From Flavobacteriales bacterium (GTDB lineage Bacteria; Bacteroidota; Bacteroidia; Flavobacteriales_F; PHOS-HE28), in the NCBI GenBank assembly GCA_016715895.1, contig JADJXH010000003.1:1660501-1724500 (forward strand): a DNA stretch of 64,000 nucleotides, in the 5' to 3' direction. The translations under genes were made by a program, and so were the position numbers. Numbering within the stretch: position 1 is the stretch's first letter; each line of letters starts with the position of its first letter. This document shows, piece by piece, positions 43,974 through 53,230 of this stretch. The notes below the pieces were generated by a model. The model was given only the letters and a program-made list of their open reading frames with translations, was not told the DNA's origin and did not search any database.

Positions 43974-46900
43974 TCACCGCGCCTTCAGTTCGGGCATGGT
44001 GACGGTGACGCGGGTCCCGGGGTTCAGGTCCTCGTAGGCGAAGCCGGCCTTGCCCCCGTGCTGCTTGCGCACCAGGTCGAGGCGCTCGCGGGTGATGGTC
44101 GTGCCCAGGCTGGTCTTCTTCACCGGGGCCTCCGGATCGGCGGCCACTTTCGGCGCATGCCGACCCGTGCCATCGTCCTCGATGGTGTAGGTGATGTGAC
44201 CATCGCGCCGTTGCACGTGCAGCCGGATGTGCCCCTTGTCGACCTTGCCGGCCATGCCGTGCCAGATGGCGTTCTCCACGAAGGGCTGCACCACCAGGGG
44301 GGGCACCATCACGTCATCGGGGTCGATGTCGGGCGCCACGGTGATCTCGAAGTCGAAGCGCTCGTCGCAGCGCTGGCGCTCCAGTTCGAGATAGGCCTGT
44401 AGGGTGCCGAGGTCCTCGCGCAACGACACCTCGCCGTGGCGGCTGTGCTCCAGCACACCGCGCATCACCCGGGCGAAGCGGGTGACGAAGCCGCTGGCGC
44501 GGTCCATGTCGTTGCGCCGGATGACGGCATTGATGGAGTTGAGCGCATTGAAGATGAAGTGCGGGTTCATCTGGCTGCGCAGGGCCTGCGTCTCCAGGCG
44601 GGCGACCTCGCGGTCCATCTTCAGCGCCTTCATCCGCCCGCGGTAGGCGCGGTAGGCGACGAACCCCAGCAGGAGCGCCACGGCACCGCGGAACCACCAG
44701 GTGGCCCACCAAGGCGGCAGCAGGACCAGGGAGAAGCGTGCGCCGTCGGTGTTCCACACACCGGCGCTGTTCATGCCCTGCACCTCCAGCACATAGGACC
44801 CCGCATCGAGGTTGGTGAAGGTGACCTCGTTCGCCGTTCCGTTGTCCACCCACTCGCGGTCGAAGCCGGTCAGCCGATACCGGAAGCGGTTGCTCGCGGG
44901 GTTGGTGAGGTCGAGGCAGGCGAAGCGGACGGTGATCATGCGGGCGGTGTGGTCCAGGGTGAGGCCCGAGGTGTACTGGGGCGCCTCCTGCAGCATGGCC
45001 TCCGCGCCGTGTCCGATCTCCAAGGGCCGGTTCATCACGCGGATGCCGATGATGCGCACAGGTGAAGGCACCGACTCCAGGTAGAACTCCTCCGGATCGA
45101 AATGGTTGAAGCCCACCACGCCGCCGAAGAACAGGCGTCCGGACCGCGTGCGGCAGCTGGCGTAGCGGTTGAATTCGTTGCTCTGCAGGCCGTCGCGGTC
45201 GGTGAAGACGCGCCTGGCCCCGTGGTCCGGGTCGAACTGGCACAGGCCCTGATTGGTCGACAGCCACAGGTGACCATGTGCATCGGACTGAATGCCGTAG
45301 ACGACCAGGTTGGGGATCCCCTGGGCCGTTCCATGATGCGTACAACCACCCGTGGCCATGTCCAGTCGGTCCATGCCGGCCCCGTTGGTGCCCACCCACA
45401 GGAAGCGCTCGGGCTCGTCAGGGTCGGGGCAAAGGGAGAAGACCATGTCGGAGGCCAGCGAAGTGCTGTCCCCATCGCGGTGATGGTACCGAAGCCACTC
45501 CCCGCTGGCCGGGTCCAGGCGGAACACCCCCTCGCAGGTGCCGAGCCACATGGCCCCGTCCCTGCTGAAGTGATGGCTGCTGATGAACTGGATGCCATGG
45601 TGGCGATAGGGCAGATCGAAGCGGTAGCAGGTGCTGTTCAAGGGGTCCACCTCGTTCAGGCGGCACACCATGTGCTGGCCACCGAGCGTGGTGCCGTACC
45701 AGATGCTGCTGTCCGGCGCCTGGAAGAGGGGTTGGAACTGCCAGATCAAGGGCCCATCGTAGGAGCCGTGGTCCTTCAGGGCATCGGTGCGGGGATCCCA
45801 GGTATAGAGGTGGCAGCGCGAACCGATGAGGCAGGAGAGCCAATAGCGGCCGTCGCGGCCCTGTACACGCGCCGGCGACATCTCGGTGAAGCCGCGCCTG
45901 GTGAGCCGATCGCGCACGTGTGCGCTCCGCCGCTCCCACGTCCCCGGGTCCAGCCACTCGATCTCGGGACCTGAAAAGAGCACGCGGCCTCCTGGGTCCT
46001 CGGCCAGATAGTGCATGCTCATGGCATTGCCCTCCCGGCCCTTCACCAGGTGGAAGGCCTGCTGGGTGCGGGTGCGTCGCAGGACACCGTATCCGCTGGT
46101 GCCCATCCAATGGGTGCCGGACCGGTCGATGAGGTGGGAGGTGAGGTCCGCGTACATCCGGCCGATCTCACCGATGGCGTGGGGCTCCACCGGGTAGGGC
46201 GACCGCTCCGAGCCATCGGCGATCATCAGCATCGGCGGGAACATGGAAAAGAGCAGCCGCTTGCCGTCGTCCGAGGTGCAGAACCCATTGTAGCGGAGCC
46301 CCGGCAGCGCATCGATCCGCTCCTTCGTGGCGCCGGTGCGGCCATCGAGGATCTCGGTGGTGGTCAACCGCATCCAGATCATGTCGTCCGATCGCGGATC
46401 GCGGAACAACAGGCCATGGGAGCGCTCGAACGTGCGGCGGAAGCGGAGCTTCGCCGTCCAGGTGTTCAGATCCACGTCGTACACGGCGATGTGATCGCTG
46501 CCCAGGATCCACAGGCCTCCGTGGCGATCGAAGAGAAGCTTGTGGCGGTCAAGCTCCCAGTCAAGCTCCGGCAATACATCCCGTGCCTTCAGCATGCGGG
46601 GCGGTGCGGCCCCAGGGGCCATCATTTCATGGGCAGAGCGCCGGTCGGTGATGATGATCATGCCCTGCCCCTCCAGATCCACCCAGATGTTGCCCGCCGG
46701 ATCCTCCTCCACGGCGAACACCTGCCAGTGGTCGGAGATGATGTGGTCCATGTCCCGCACCGAATCCGCCCGGAAGTGCATGAACCGTTCCTTCCGCGGG
46801 TCGAAGAGCTCCACACGGCGGTTCTGCAGGCCGGCCCAGAGGCGCCCACGGCTGTCCACCATCACCGTCTGCACGTTGTTGTCCGACAGGCTGGTGCTGT

Positions 46901-47159
46901 CCCCGGGATGGTGGCGGAAGGTGGTGAACCGATAGCCGTCGTACCGGTTCAGCCCATCCTTCGAGGTCAACCAGAGAAAGCCGCTGGTATCCTGGGCCAC
47001 GGACGATACAAGTCCTTGCGACAGGCCTTCGTTGATGCCCAGGACATCGAAGCGCATCGCTTCCACCGGTTCATCGGCCGCCTGGCCGATGCCCAGCACC
47101 AGGGTCGCCCTGAACGCCGCGACCAGGACGATGCTCAGGCGAACGCAGGGAAGGAGCAT
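43974..47159 (-). CDS. Propeller/Y_Y_Y sensor with LytS-type histidine kinase
   Basis: A 1061-aa membrane sensor kinase: signal peptide (MLLPCVRLSIVLVAAF), two-component-regulator propeller repeats (TSGFLWLTSKDGLNRYDGYR, DAHGHLWLSTNQGL), a Y_Y_Y domain (FRYRLTGFDREW), one helix, then a His_kinase domain with QMNPHFIFNALNSINA. The C-terminal ATPase has PPLVVQPFVENAIWHG and DDGTGR. The phospho-accepting His is the one in NPHFIFN. No LytR-type regulator is adjacent, although such kinases usually pair with one. The start at 47159 was chosen for the signal peptide; an upstream extension overlaps aroA. The sensory half resembles the adenylate cyclase sensor at 23600. Confidence 0.88.
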   Translation of the reverse strand: MLLPCVRLSIVLVAAFRATLVLGIGQAADEPVEAMRFDVLGINEGLSQGLVSSVAQDTSGFLWLTSKDGLNRYDGYRFTTFRHHPGDSTSLSDNNVQTVMVDSRGRLWAGLQNRRVELFDPRKERFMHFRADSVRDMDHIISDHWQVFAVEEDPAGNIWVDLEGQGMIIITDRRSAHEMMAPGAAPPRMLKARDVLPELDWELDRHKLLFDRHGGLWILGSDHIAVYDVDLNTWTAKLRFRRTFERSHGLLFRDPRSDDMIWMRLTTTEILDGRTGATKERIDALPGLRYNGFCTSDDGKRLLFSMFPPMLMIADGSERSPYPVEPHAIGEIGRMYADLTSHLIDRSGTHWMGTSGYGVLRRTRTQQAFHLVKGREGNAMSMHYLAEDPGGRVLFSGPEIEWLDPGTWERRSAHVRDRLTRRGFTEMSPARVQGRDGRYWLSCLIGSRCHLYTWDPRTDALKDHGSYDGPLIWQFQPLFQAPDSSIWYGTTLGGQHMVCRLNEVDPLNSTCYRFDLPYRHHGIQFISSHHFSRDGAMWLGTCEGVFRLDPASGEWLRYHHRDGDSTSLASDMVFSLCPDPDEPERFLWVGTNGAGMDRLDMATGGCTHHGTAQGIPNLVVYGIQSDAHGHLWLSTNQGLCQFDPDHGARRVFTDRDGLQSNEFNRYASCRTRSGRLFFGGVVGFNHFDPEEFYLESVPSPVRIIGIRVMNRPLEIGHGAEAMLQEAPQYTSGLTLDHTARMITVRFACLDLTNPASNRFRYRLTGFDREWVDNGTANEVTFTNLDAGSYVLEVQGMNSAGVWNTDGARFSLVLLPPWWATWWFRGAVALLLGFVAYRAYRGRMKALKMDREVARLETQALRSQMNPHFIFNALNSINAVIRRNDMDRASGFVTRFARVMRGVLEHSRHGEVSLREDLGTLQAYLELERQRCDERFDFEITVAPDIDPDDVMVPPLVVQPFVENAIWHGMAGKVDKGHIRLHVQRRDGHITYTIEDDGTGRHAPKVAADPEAPVKKTSLGTTITRERLDLVRKQHGGKAGFAYEDLNPGTRVTVTMPELKAR

Positions 47160-47214
47160 GGTCCACGAAGATGCTCTCCAGCGCCGGGATGGGCAAATCC
47201 ACGGGATCGGACGC

Positions 47215-48435
47215 TCAGCCCTCCACCCTGAACCCGGCCGCCCGCAGATCGTCCCAGAAGCCCGGGTAGCTCTTGCGCACCACGTCGGGGTCTTCGATCC
47301 GCAGCGGCCCGGCCACCAGCGCCAGCGGCGCCAGGGCCATGGCCATGCGATGGTCGCCCTGCGGATCGAACACATGATCGCCCGGTCGGCGCAGCTTCAC
47401 CGAGCGCTCGATCAGGAAGCCGTCCGGACCTGTGCGGTGGGCCTTCCGGTCCAACACCTGCAGCACCGCCTCCACGGCGGCCAGGCGATCGCTCTCCTTC
47501 AGATGCAGGTTGTGCAGGCCGGTGAGGGTGACGGCCGTGCCCAGCCCGGCGTGGGTCAGCGCCAGCGGTTGGAACAGGTCGGGCGTGGCCGTGAGGTCGG
47601 CCTGCGCGTCGGGGAGGTCCCTGCTCCGCCGCGTGCGCACCAACACACCCTGCGGCGTGATCGCAGTGGCCACCAGCTCGTGCCACAGCTGCACCGCTGC
47701 GGCGTCGCCCTGCAGACCTTCGTCGGCCAGGCCTTCGAGCAGCACTTCCGCATCGCGCGCCAGCGCCACCAGCTGGAACCAGAAGGCGGCGGCGCTCCAG
47801 TCGCGTGGCACCGCAAAGGCGTTCGCCGTGTAGCGCCCGGGGGCCACGGTGATCCGCTCAGGGCCCACCTCCACCGAGGCGCCGAAGTGGCGCATCACCT
47901 GCGCCGTCATCGCCACGTAGGGGCGGCTGAGCTGCGTGCCCTGCCAGCGGATCTCCAAGCCTTCCTCCATCAGCGGGGCCACGAGCATCAGCGCGCTGAG
48001 ATACTGGCTGCTGGCGGGCGCATCGAAGGTGACCGTTCCGCCGCGCAAGCGGCGCCCCTTCACGTGGAACCCGTTGGCCAGGCCGTTCACCTCGGCGCCC
48101 AGCGCGGTGAGCGCCTTCACCAGCGGGGTGTGCGGACGATCAAGCAAGGCCTTGTCACCGGTCACAAGGCGCTCCTCGCCTTCCTGCACGGCGGCCCAGG
48201 CGAGGGCGAAGCGCAGGGTGCTGCCCCCCAGGCCGCAGTGCATCACGGCCGGCCGGTCGCGCAGCATGGCGTGCAGCAGGCGCGTGTCGTCGGCATCACC
48301 GGGTTCCAACACCGCGGCCAGGTCACCCGCCAGGGCTGCGGCCACCAACGCGCGGTTGGCCACGCTCTTGCTGCGCGGCAGGCGCACCTTGGCGCGGATC
48401 GGGCGTTCAGGCGCTGCGACGGTGAGGATCGGCAT
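47215..48435 (-). CDS. aroA: 3-phosphoshikimate 1-carboxyvinyltransferase (EPSP synthase)
   Basis: A 406-aa enzyme of the shikimate pathway joining PEP to shikimate-3-phosphate. Family motifs in order: LPRSKSVANRALVAAALA (usually SKSxSNR), LGGSTLRFALAWAA, SSQYLSALML, LPDAQADLTATP, NLHLKESDRLAA and QGDHRMAMA. Gly is seen where TAxRF family members have another residue in the STLRF loop. Start at 48435 (MPILTVAAPERP). It overlaps the 3' end of aroB by 29 bases, which argues for translational coupling. Confidence 0.93.
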   Translation of the reverse strand: MPILTVAAPERPIRAKVRLPRSKSVANRALVAAALAGDLAAVLEPGDADDTRLLHAMLRDRPAVMHCGLGGSTLRFALAWAAVQEGEERLVTGDKALLDRPHTPLVKALTALGAEVNGLANGFHVKGRRLRGGTVTFDAPASSQYLSALMLVAPLMEEGLEIRWQGTQLSRPYVAMTAQVMRHFGASVEVGPERITVAPGRYTANAFAVPRDWSAAAFWFQLVALARDAEVLLEGLADEGLQGDAAAVQLWHELVATAITPQGVLVRTRRSRDLPDAQADLTATPDLFQPLALTHAGLGTAVTLTGLHNLHLKESDRLAAVEAVLQVLDRKAHRTGPDGFLIERSVKLRRPGDHVFDPQGDHRMAMALAPLALVAGPLRIEDPDVVRKSYPGFWDDLRAAGFRVEG

Positions 48436-49498
48436 CGTGCACGAGGAGGCGGTAGTGGTCCAGCGCCGCGGCCACCTGGGCGGCATCCACGGGCACGCCG
48501 GCGCGGCCGCGACCGATGGCCTCCAGCAGCGTGAAGCGGAAGCCGCCGTCGCGGTTCTTCTTGTCGTGCGCCATCAGCTCCAGGATGCGGTGGTGATCGG
48601 CCGTGTTCAACAGGAAGGGGCGGTAACGCTCCATCAGCACGGCGGTGATGGCGTCGCAGCTCGGGCGGTCCAGCAGCTCCAGGCGCCAGCTGAGCCAGGT
48701 GGCGCAGAGCATGCCCACCACCACGGCCTCGCCATGCAGCAGGCCGCGCTGCGGTCCCTCCCAACTGAAGGCCTCCACCGCATGGCCGATGGTGTGGCCG
48801 AAGTTGAGCAGGCGCCTGGGGCCGTGCTCCTCGGGGTCGTCGCTCACCACGGCGCACTTGATGGCCGCGCTCTGTTCCACCAGCGGCGTCAACGCCCGCA
48901 GGTCGTGCCACGGCGCGTCGACCAGCGCCTGCCAGTGCGCGGCGTCGGCCACCAGCCCGTGCTTCAGCATCTCGGCCACTCCGTTGAGCAGCTCGCGCTT
49001 GCCCAGCGTGCGCAGGAAGGGCGGGTGCACGTACACCGCTTCGGGCTGGCGCAGCACGCCCACCAGGTTCTTCACGCCGTCCAGGTCGATGGCGGTCTTG
49101 CCCCCGATGGCGGCGTCCACCATGCCCATGAGGCTGGTGGGCACGTTCACCACGCGCAGGCCGCGTTTGTAGGTGGCCCCCACGAAGCCGGCCAGGTCGG
49201 TGACCACACCGCCGCCGAGGGCCACGAGCACGGCGCCGCGTTCGATGCCCAGGTGGGCCAGGTGGCTCCACAGGGCGTGGCAGGCGCCGATGCTCTTGCT
49301 GCCCTCGCCCGGGGGCACCGCGATGGGCGGGGCCTCCCGCAGGGCCGGCACCAGCGCCAGCAGTTCGGGCAGGCCATGCCGCAGCGTGTTCTCATCGCCC
49401 ACCACCACGCGTTGCGCACCCTTGGCCTCCCTGGTCAGCCAGAGGTCCAGGGCGGCCAGGGCTCCGGGGCCGAGCACCACCGGTCGACCGGCGGCCAT
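48407..49498 (-). CDS. aroB: 3-dehydroquinate synthase
   Basis: A 363-aa NAD-dependent cyclase converting DAHP to 3-dehydroquinate, the second shikimate step. Motifs: GEGSKSIGACHALW, ALGGGVVTDLAGFVGATYKRG (NAD-binding), SLMGMVDAAIGGKTAIDL, ELLNGVAEMLKHGL and the metal-binding NFGHTIGHAVE with HGEAVVVG. Start taken as MAAGRPVVLG (49498); MRRSHPDTRS at 49531 is possible. It is upstream of and overlaps aroA. It is divergent from proline dehydrogenase, sharing a short intergenic region. Confidence 0.92.
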   Translation of the reverse strand: MAAGRPVVLGPGALAALDLWLTREAKGAQRVVVGDENTLRHGLPELLALVPALREAPPIAVPPGEGSKSIGACHALWSHLAHLGIERGAVLVALGGGVVTDLAGFVGATYKRGLRVVNVPTSLMGMVDAAIGGKTAIDLDGVKNLVGVLRQPEAVYVHPPFLRTLGKRELLNGVAEMLKHGLVADAAHWQALVDAPWHDLRALTPLVEQSAAIKCAVVSDDPEEHGPRRLLNFGHTIGHAVEAFSWEGPQRGLLHGEAVVVGMLCATWLSWRLELLDRPSCDAITAVLMERYRPFLLNTADHHRILELMAHDKKNRDGGFRFTLLEAIGRGRAGVPVDAAQVAAALDHYRLLVHDADPHRRSA

Positions 49499-49533
49499 GA
49501 CGGAACGGGTGTCCGGGTGCGAGCGCCTCATTC

Positions 49534-49541
49534 TACTTTCG
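49534..49541 (+). promoter_or_regulatory. -7 promoter box TACTTTCG
   Basis: TAnnTT(T/C)G match on the plus strand, 51 bases upstream of the proline dehydrogenase ATG, in the divergent aroB/PRODH region. Confidence 0.35.
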
Positions 49542-49592
49542 CACCCGCTCCGGGGCGCCTTTTCAAAGGAACGGAACTCCGGCCAGCGCGCC

Positions 49593-50813
49593 ATGGGGAA
49601 CACCCTGTCCGATCCGCCGCGGGCCGCCCGGCCCGGCACCCTGCCCGACCTCACCGACACGCGCATCGCCTTCCGCCAGTACACGGACCGCGGCCTGCTG
49701 CGCGCCTACTGGCTCTTCCGCATCATCGGGGTGCCGTGGATGAACGCCACCGGCCGGGTGATGAGCCAGCTGGCCATGCGGCTGCACCTGCCGATCAAGG
49801 GGCTCATCAAGGCCACGATCTTCAAGCACTTCTGCGGCGGCGAGACCATCGAGGAGAGCCTGGCGACCGCGCAGAAGCTCGGCGATGGCGGCCTGGGCAC
49901 CATCCTGGACTACAGCGTGGAGGGCCAGGAGGACGACGCCTCGCTGGACCACACCACCGACGAGATCCTGCGCACCATCGCCATGGCGGCGCGGCGCACG
50001 GACATCCCCTTCAGCGTCTTCAAGCCGAGCGGCATCGCGCCGCTGGCCATCTGGGAGGCGGTGAGCGAAGGGCGCGCGCTGAGCCCCGGGGAGGCCCGTG
50101 AATGGACGCTGGTGCAGGGGCGCATGGAGCGCATCTGCCAGGCCGCCGCCACCGCCGGCATCCCCGTGCTGGTGGATGCCGAGGAGAGCTGGTTGCAGCC
50201 CGCGATCGACGCCCTGGTGGAGCGCATGATGCAGCGCTTCAACCGGGAGCGGGCCATCGTGTACAACACCGTGCAGCTGTACCGGCACGACCGGCTGGCC
50301 TTCCTGCAGGCGGCGGTGGAGCGGGCGAAGGCCGCCGGCCACCACATCGGCCTCAAGCTGGTGCGCGGCGCCTACATGGAGAAGGAGCGCGAACGCGCCG
50401 CCGAGCGCGGCCTCCCCTCCCCCATCCACGCGGACAAGGCGGCGGTGGACCACGATTACGACGAGGCCCTGCGGTTCTGCGCCGACCGGCTGGACCATGT
50501 GGCCGTGATGGTGGGCACGCACAACGAGCGCAGCACGCTCCTGATGGCCGGGCTGATGCAGGCGCGGGGACTGGCGCCGAACGACCGGCGCGTGTGCTTC
50601 GCCCAGCTGCTGGGCATGAGCGACAACATCAGCTACAACATGGCCGACGGCGGCTACCGCGTGGCCAAGTACGTGCCCTACGGACCGGTGCGCGAGGTGC
50701 TGCCCTACCTCATCCGCCGCGCGCAGGAGAACACCAGCGCCGCCGGGCAGATGGGCCGCGAGCTGAAGCTGATCGTGGCCGAGCGGAAGCGGAGGGCGCG
50801 GGGCGGGCGGTGA
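49593..50813 (+). CDS. Proline dehydrogenase (monofunctional PRODH)
   Basis: A 406-aa FAD-dependent enzyme oxidising proline to P5C at the membrane. It follows the eukaryote-like monofunctional PRODH plan: GGETIEESLATAQKL, LDYSVEGQEDD near the N-terminus, PVLVDAEESWLQPAIDAL, YNTVQLYRHDRL, the GLKLVRGAYMEKERERA catalytic stretch, and VGTHNERSTLLMAGLM. The ATG at 49593 gives the usual length; the frame is open back to 49173 over aroB. Its last 96 bases plus two more recur at 53744-53841. It fits amino-acid catabolism together with the peptide transporters. Confidence 0.9.
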   Translation: MGNTLSDPPRAARPGTLPDLTDTRIAFRQYTDRGLLRAYWLFRIIGVPWMNATGRVMSQLAMRLHLPIKGLIKATIFKHFCGGETIEESLATAQKLGDGGLGTILDYSVEGQEDDASLDHTTDEILRTIAMAARRTDIPFSVFKPSGIAPLAIWEAVSEGRALSPGEAREWTLVQGRMERICQAAATAGIPVLVDAEESWLQPAIDALVERMMQRFNRERAIVYNTVQLYRHDRLAFLQAAVERAKAAGHHIGLKLVRGAYMEKERERAAERGLPSPIHADKAAVDHDYDEALRFCADRLDHVAVMVGTHNERSTLLMAGLMQARGLAPNDRRVCFAQLLGMSDNISYNMADGGYRVAKYVPYGPVREVLPYLIRRAQENTSAAGQMGRELKLIVAERKRRARGGR

Positions 50814-51127
50814 AGGGGCGGAACGGGATGGGCGGGAGATCCTCCCAACACGTCTTCGCGAGCCTGGCTTTGCAGGCGAAGCGATCTCCCCGGTAGAGAT
50901 CGGATCACGAGCCAGGGAGATCGCCACGCATCCCTCCGGGCTGCTCGCGATGACGGCAAGGGAAGGGATCGCTGCTCAGGAGGGGGCTTGAGGCATGCGA
51001 CCATCCCGCTGGGGCGGGACAAGTCGTGCTCATCCCGCTGAGGCGGGACAGGTCGTGCGCATGTGCCCGAACGCCAAGGGCCGCCCCGCGAACGCGAAGC
51101 GGCCCTCGGCAAGGATCCAGCACAACG
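50814..51127. repeat. Dispersed repeats after proline dehydrogenase
   Basis: No gene is seen. Positions 50851-50955 are a diverged copy of the dispersed element (GGCGAAGCGATCTCCCCGG, GGGAGATCGCCACGC, CTCGCGATGACGG). Positions 50996-51062 hold two copies of the ATCCCGC-TGAG-GCGGGACAGGTCGTG hairpin unit. A GGGCCGC...GCGGCCC hairpin at 51079-51105 may terminate the minus-strand remnant. Confidence 0.6.
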
Positions 51128-51445
51128 TTACCGCCCCACCTTCACCGCCTTCTTCACCACGAAGCTGTCGTTGAGGTACAGCGTGACGTGGTAGGTGCCG
51201 GGCACCAGATCCGTGGTGGTCCAGTCGTGGGTGTAGGCACCGGCCTCCCGCACGGCCTCCTCCAATACCTCCAACCGCTTGCCACTGGCATCGCTCACCT
51301 CCAGCCGCGTGCGGCCCGGCGTGGCCAGTGTGTACCGCAGCTGCGTGTGGTCCGCCACCGGGTTGGGCACGATGATCAAGTCGGTGCCCTGAAATGGCGC
51401 AAGAGTTAGGCTCGGCTTTGCGAGCCGTCCGCTTGTGCCACCACG
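51128..51445 (-). pseudogene. Orphan T9SS type A sorting domain (truncated gene)
   Basis: The minus-strand frame is open from a TAA at 51448-51446 down to the stop at 51130-51128. It encodes LIIVPNPVADHTQLRYTL, a middle SGKRLEVLEE part and GTYHVTLYLND, a complete C-terminal sorting domain with no signal peptide or cargo body. No ATG is available; only a TTG at 51379 could start it. The body was evidently lost where the low-GC island begins (about 51400). Confidence 0.65.
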
Positions 51446-51535
51446 TTAGAGCCTTCCTAGCGCACGGGAGGACGCCTCCGCCACGCAGGCCTTCGCACGG
51501 CTAACTCCCGCGCGAAGAGCTATGAAAGATCCGCG

Positions 51536-52039
51536 CTAGTCCAGGGGCTGCGGTACACCAGCATCAGCAGCAGCTACCAATTGAGGACCATAGAACACAT
51601 CCAGTAGATCGTCTATCTCTTTGAGGGAGAGTTCTGGATTACCGTCACTGATCGACGTTCGCACTTCCCTGCGGTGCGCTTCAATTGTCTCCAGTACAGC
51701 GCGCTCCCGCGCTTTCAGATCTGGGAATAGAACATGTCGATCTAAAGGCGTTCTCGGATTCTCTTGGAGCCGGTGACGAACAACGAAGCCTACCACAGCA
51801 TGAAGGTTCTCACTGCGGTGCTGTCGAGCATCCAAGCGGGCGAGCCGTCGGTTCAAATAGAAGAGGAGCAATAGGCCAAGAAATCCGGCGATCGCCGTGA
51901 ACAGTAACACTTGCTGCAGCAATGCTGTTGGGACTGTTGTTGACACCCAGCCAGCTAGTGGACTGTAGACGGCCAAAGCACCCAACACAAACTTGTCAGC
52001 GATCGATTGGCCGAACCAACTACGTAACTCATTCTTCAT
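51536..52039 (-). CDS. Two-TM membrane protein partnered with a RES-domain gene
   Basis: A 167-aa protein with two hydrophobic segments (about residues 17-34 and 42-63: VLLFTAIAGFLGLLLLFYL), a basic stretch NRRLARLDARQHR just after them and a soluble C-terminal part of about 100 aa (ERAVLETIEAHRREVR, LSLKEIDDLLDVFYG). I do not recognise the family. It follows the RES-domain gene by 18 bases on the same strand and shares its low GC (near 50%), so the two were probably acquired and are expressed together. Role is unknown; a membrane partner or immunity-like protein is conceivable. Confidence 0.6.
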   Translation of the reverse strand: MKNELRSWFGQSIADKFVLGALAVYSPLAGWVSTTVPTALLQQVLLFTAIAGFLGLLLLFYLNRRLARLDARQHRSENLHAVVGFVVRHRLQENPRTPLDRHVLFPDLKARERAVLETIEAHRREVRTSISDGNPELSLKEIDDLLDVFYGPQLVAAADAGVPQPLD

Positions 52040-52057
52040 GATCTGTACTGTTGCTTG

Positions 52058-53230
52058 TTATCCATTGCGTTGCTTGAACCTAGGCCGTAAGACTACTAGT
52101 GCATTTATCGCCTTCACCGAATACCGCTGACCTGAATGAATGACCTCCAGAGGTTCTAGGAGGTTAATCGATACCGGCCGCTCTATTAAAGAGCCTGGTG
52201 CAATGTCGACATCTATCGTTCCGATGTATCCTGCAAGATCTGCGATAACGGGTTTGAACACGGTGTTGAGGACCGTTGTTGCGTCTGATTGATGCACCCC
52301 ACTACAGAAGACAGACTCTTCGCCAATATCCACGATAAAATCACCTTCGATCACGCACTGAATTCGGCGAAACTCAGGCTCACGAAGAGCCACATCAAAC
52401 CACATCACAACTTGACGAGCCCCATCAACCATTCCGACACCTTTGATCGACACCCGCACGCCTTTGTCAGTGTTGTCCTTGACCAAATACTCATAGACCA
52501 ACCTCAAACTCATTGATTCCTTCACAAAGTCGGGAGTGAATGCAACATTGTATCCGTCATGCTTCTTGACGACGCTTGGATACCACAGGCCGTGAACCTC
52601 GACATGCTCAGAAATAGCACTCTTCTCCGAGTACAGCACAGAATGGGAGAGCTTTGATGATACGGTATAATTGTCATCGAGGAAGTGCTTGCTGACGAAT
52701 CTGCACACGGTCAACAGGTCGGCACCACTACCTGGTAACTCTGCAAGAATCTCCTTCAATCTCGCGAGAGAACGGCTGTTGATCGACTTGGCCGATTCAG
52801 TCTGGAGGACTTCATCATCATAAAGGAATTCAAGGACGTTATACTCGCGAGTAGCCCACCACTTCGAGACGTACAGCTTTGTGACGGTGTGATCATTGCC
52901 AAGAGTACGTAGCACTTCCTTTATCGCGGTATCCTGGTCGATGGCACCATAGAATACCGGATAGCCAGCAATGTGGGCCCTTCCATCAACCTTGCAGCCT
53001 TCTGGTGGTGGTGGACCATATGCGCTCGTTCTGTTCTCTTCGCCAACCGCCCTAATCTCACGAGCACGATAAATGGGTATGTATGCTGATACGTTTTGCC
53101 GGATCAAGAGTGCCTTAATCCTCAAGACAGTTTCCACGAATGCATCATCGACATCGTGGTCGCCAAGGTCCTGAATGGCGCTCAGCGCATGCGCCACGGC
53201 CTCTTGATACGCTTCAACCTGATCAGTCAT
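52058..53230 (-). CDS. RES-domain protein (predicted NAD+-targeting)
   Basis: A 390-aa protein. Residues about 50-140 match the RES fold (PF08808): IPIYRAREIRAVG, GPPPPEGCKVDGRAHIAG, PVFYGAIDQDTAIKEVL, supplying the R, Y and E positions conserved in RES toxins. Those toxins degrade NAD+ (MbcT, ParT relatives use it as substrate). The following 250 residues are not recognised and much longer than in simple RES toxins. No Xre/MbcA-type antitoxin is adjacent; the neighbour is a two-TM protein. Start at 53230 (MTDQVEAYQEA) is preferred over 53269. GC is near 48%, far below the surrounding genes. Confidence 0.65.
   Translation of the reverse strand: MTDQVEAYQEAVAHALSAIQDLGDHDVDDAFVETVLRIKALLIRQNVSAYIPIYRAREIRAVGEENRTSAYGPPPPEGCKVDGRAHIAGYPVFYGAIDQDTAIKEVLRTLGNDHTVTKLYVSKWWATREYNVLEFLYDDEVLQTESAKSINSRSLARLKEILAELPGSGADLLTVCRFVSKHFLDDNYTVSSKLSHSVLYSEKSAISEHVEVHGLWYPSVVKKHDGYNVAFTPDFVKESMSLRLVYEYLVKDNTDKGVRVSIKGVGMVDGARQVVMWFDVALREPEFRRIQCVIEGDFIVDIGEESVFCSGVHQSDATTVLNTVFKPVIADLAGYIGTIDVDIAPGSLIERPVSINLLEPLEVIHSGQRYSVKAINALVVLRPRFKQRNG

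Noticed and set aside
51403..51507. Integron attC-like site (GAGTTAG ... CTAACTC) at the edge of the low-GC island
   Set aside because: The core order is GTT first and AAC second, whereas attC needs RYYYAAC before GTTRRRY. No integrase or further cassette is present, so it is treated as an ordinary inverted repeat.
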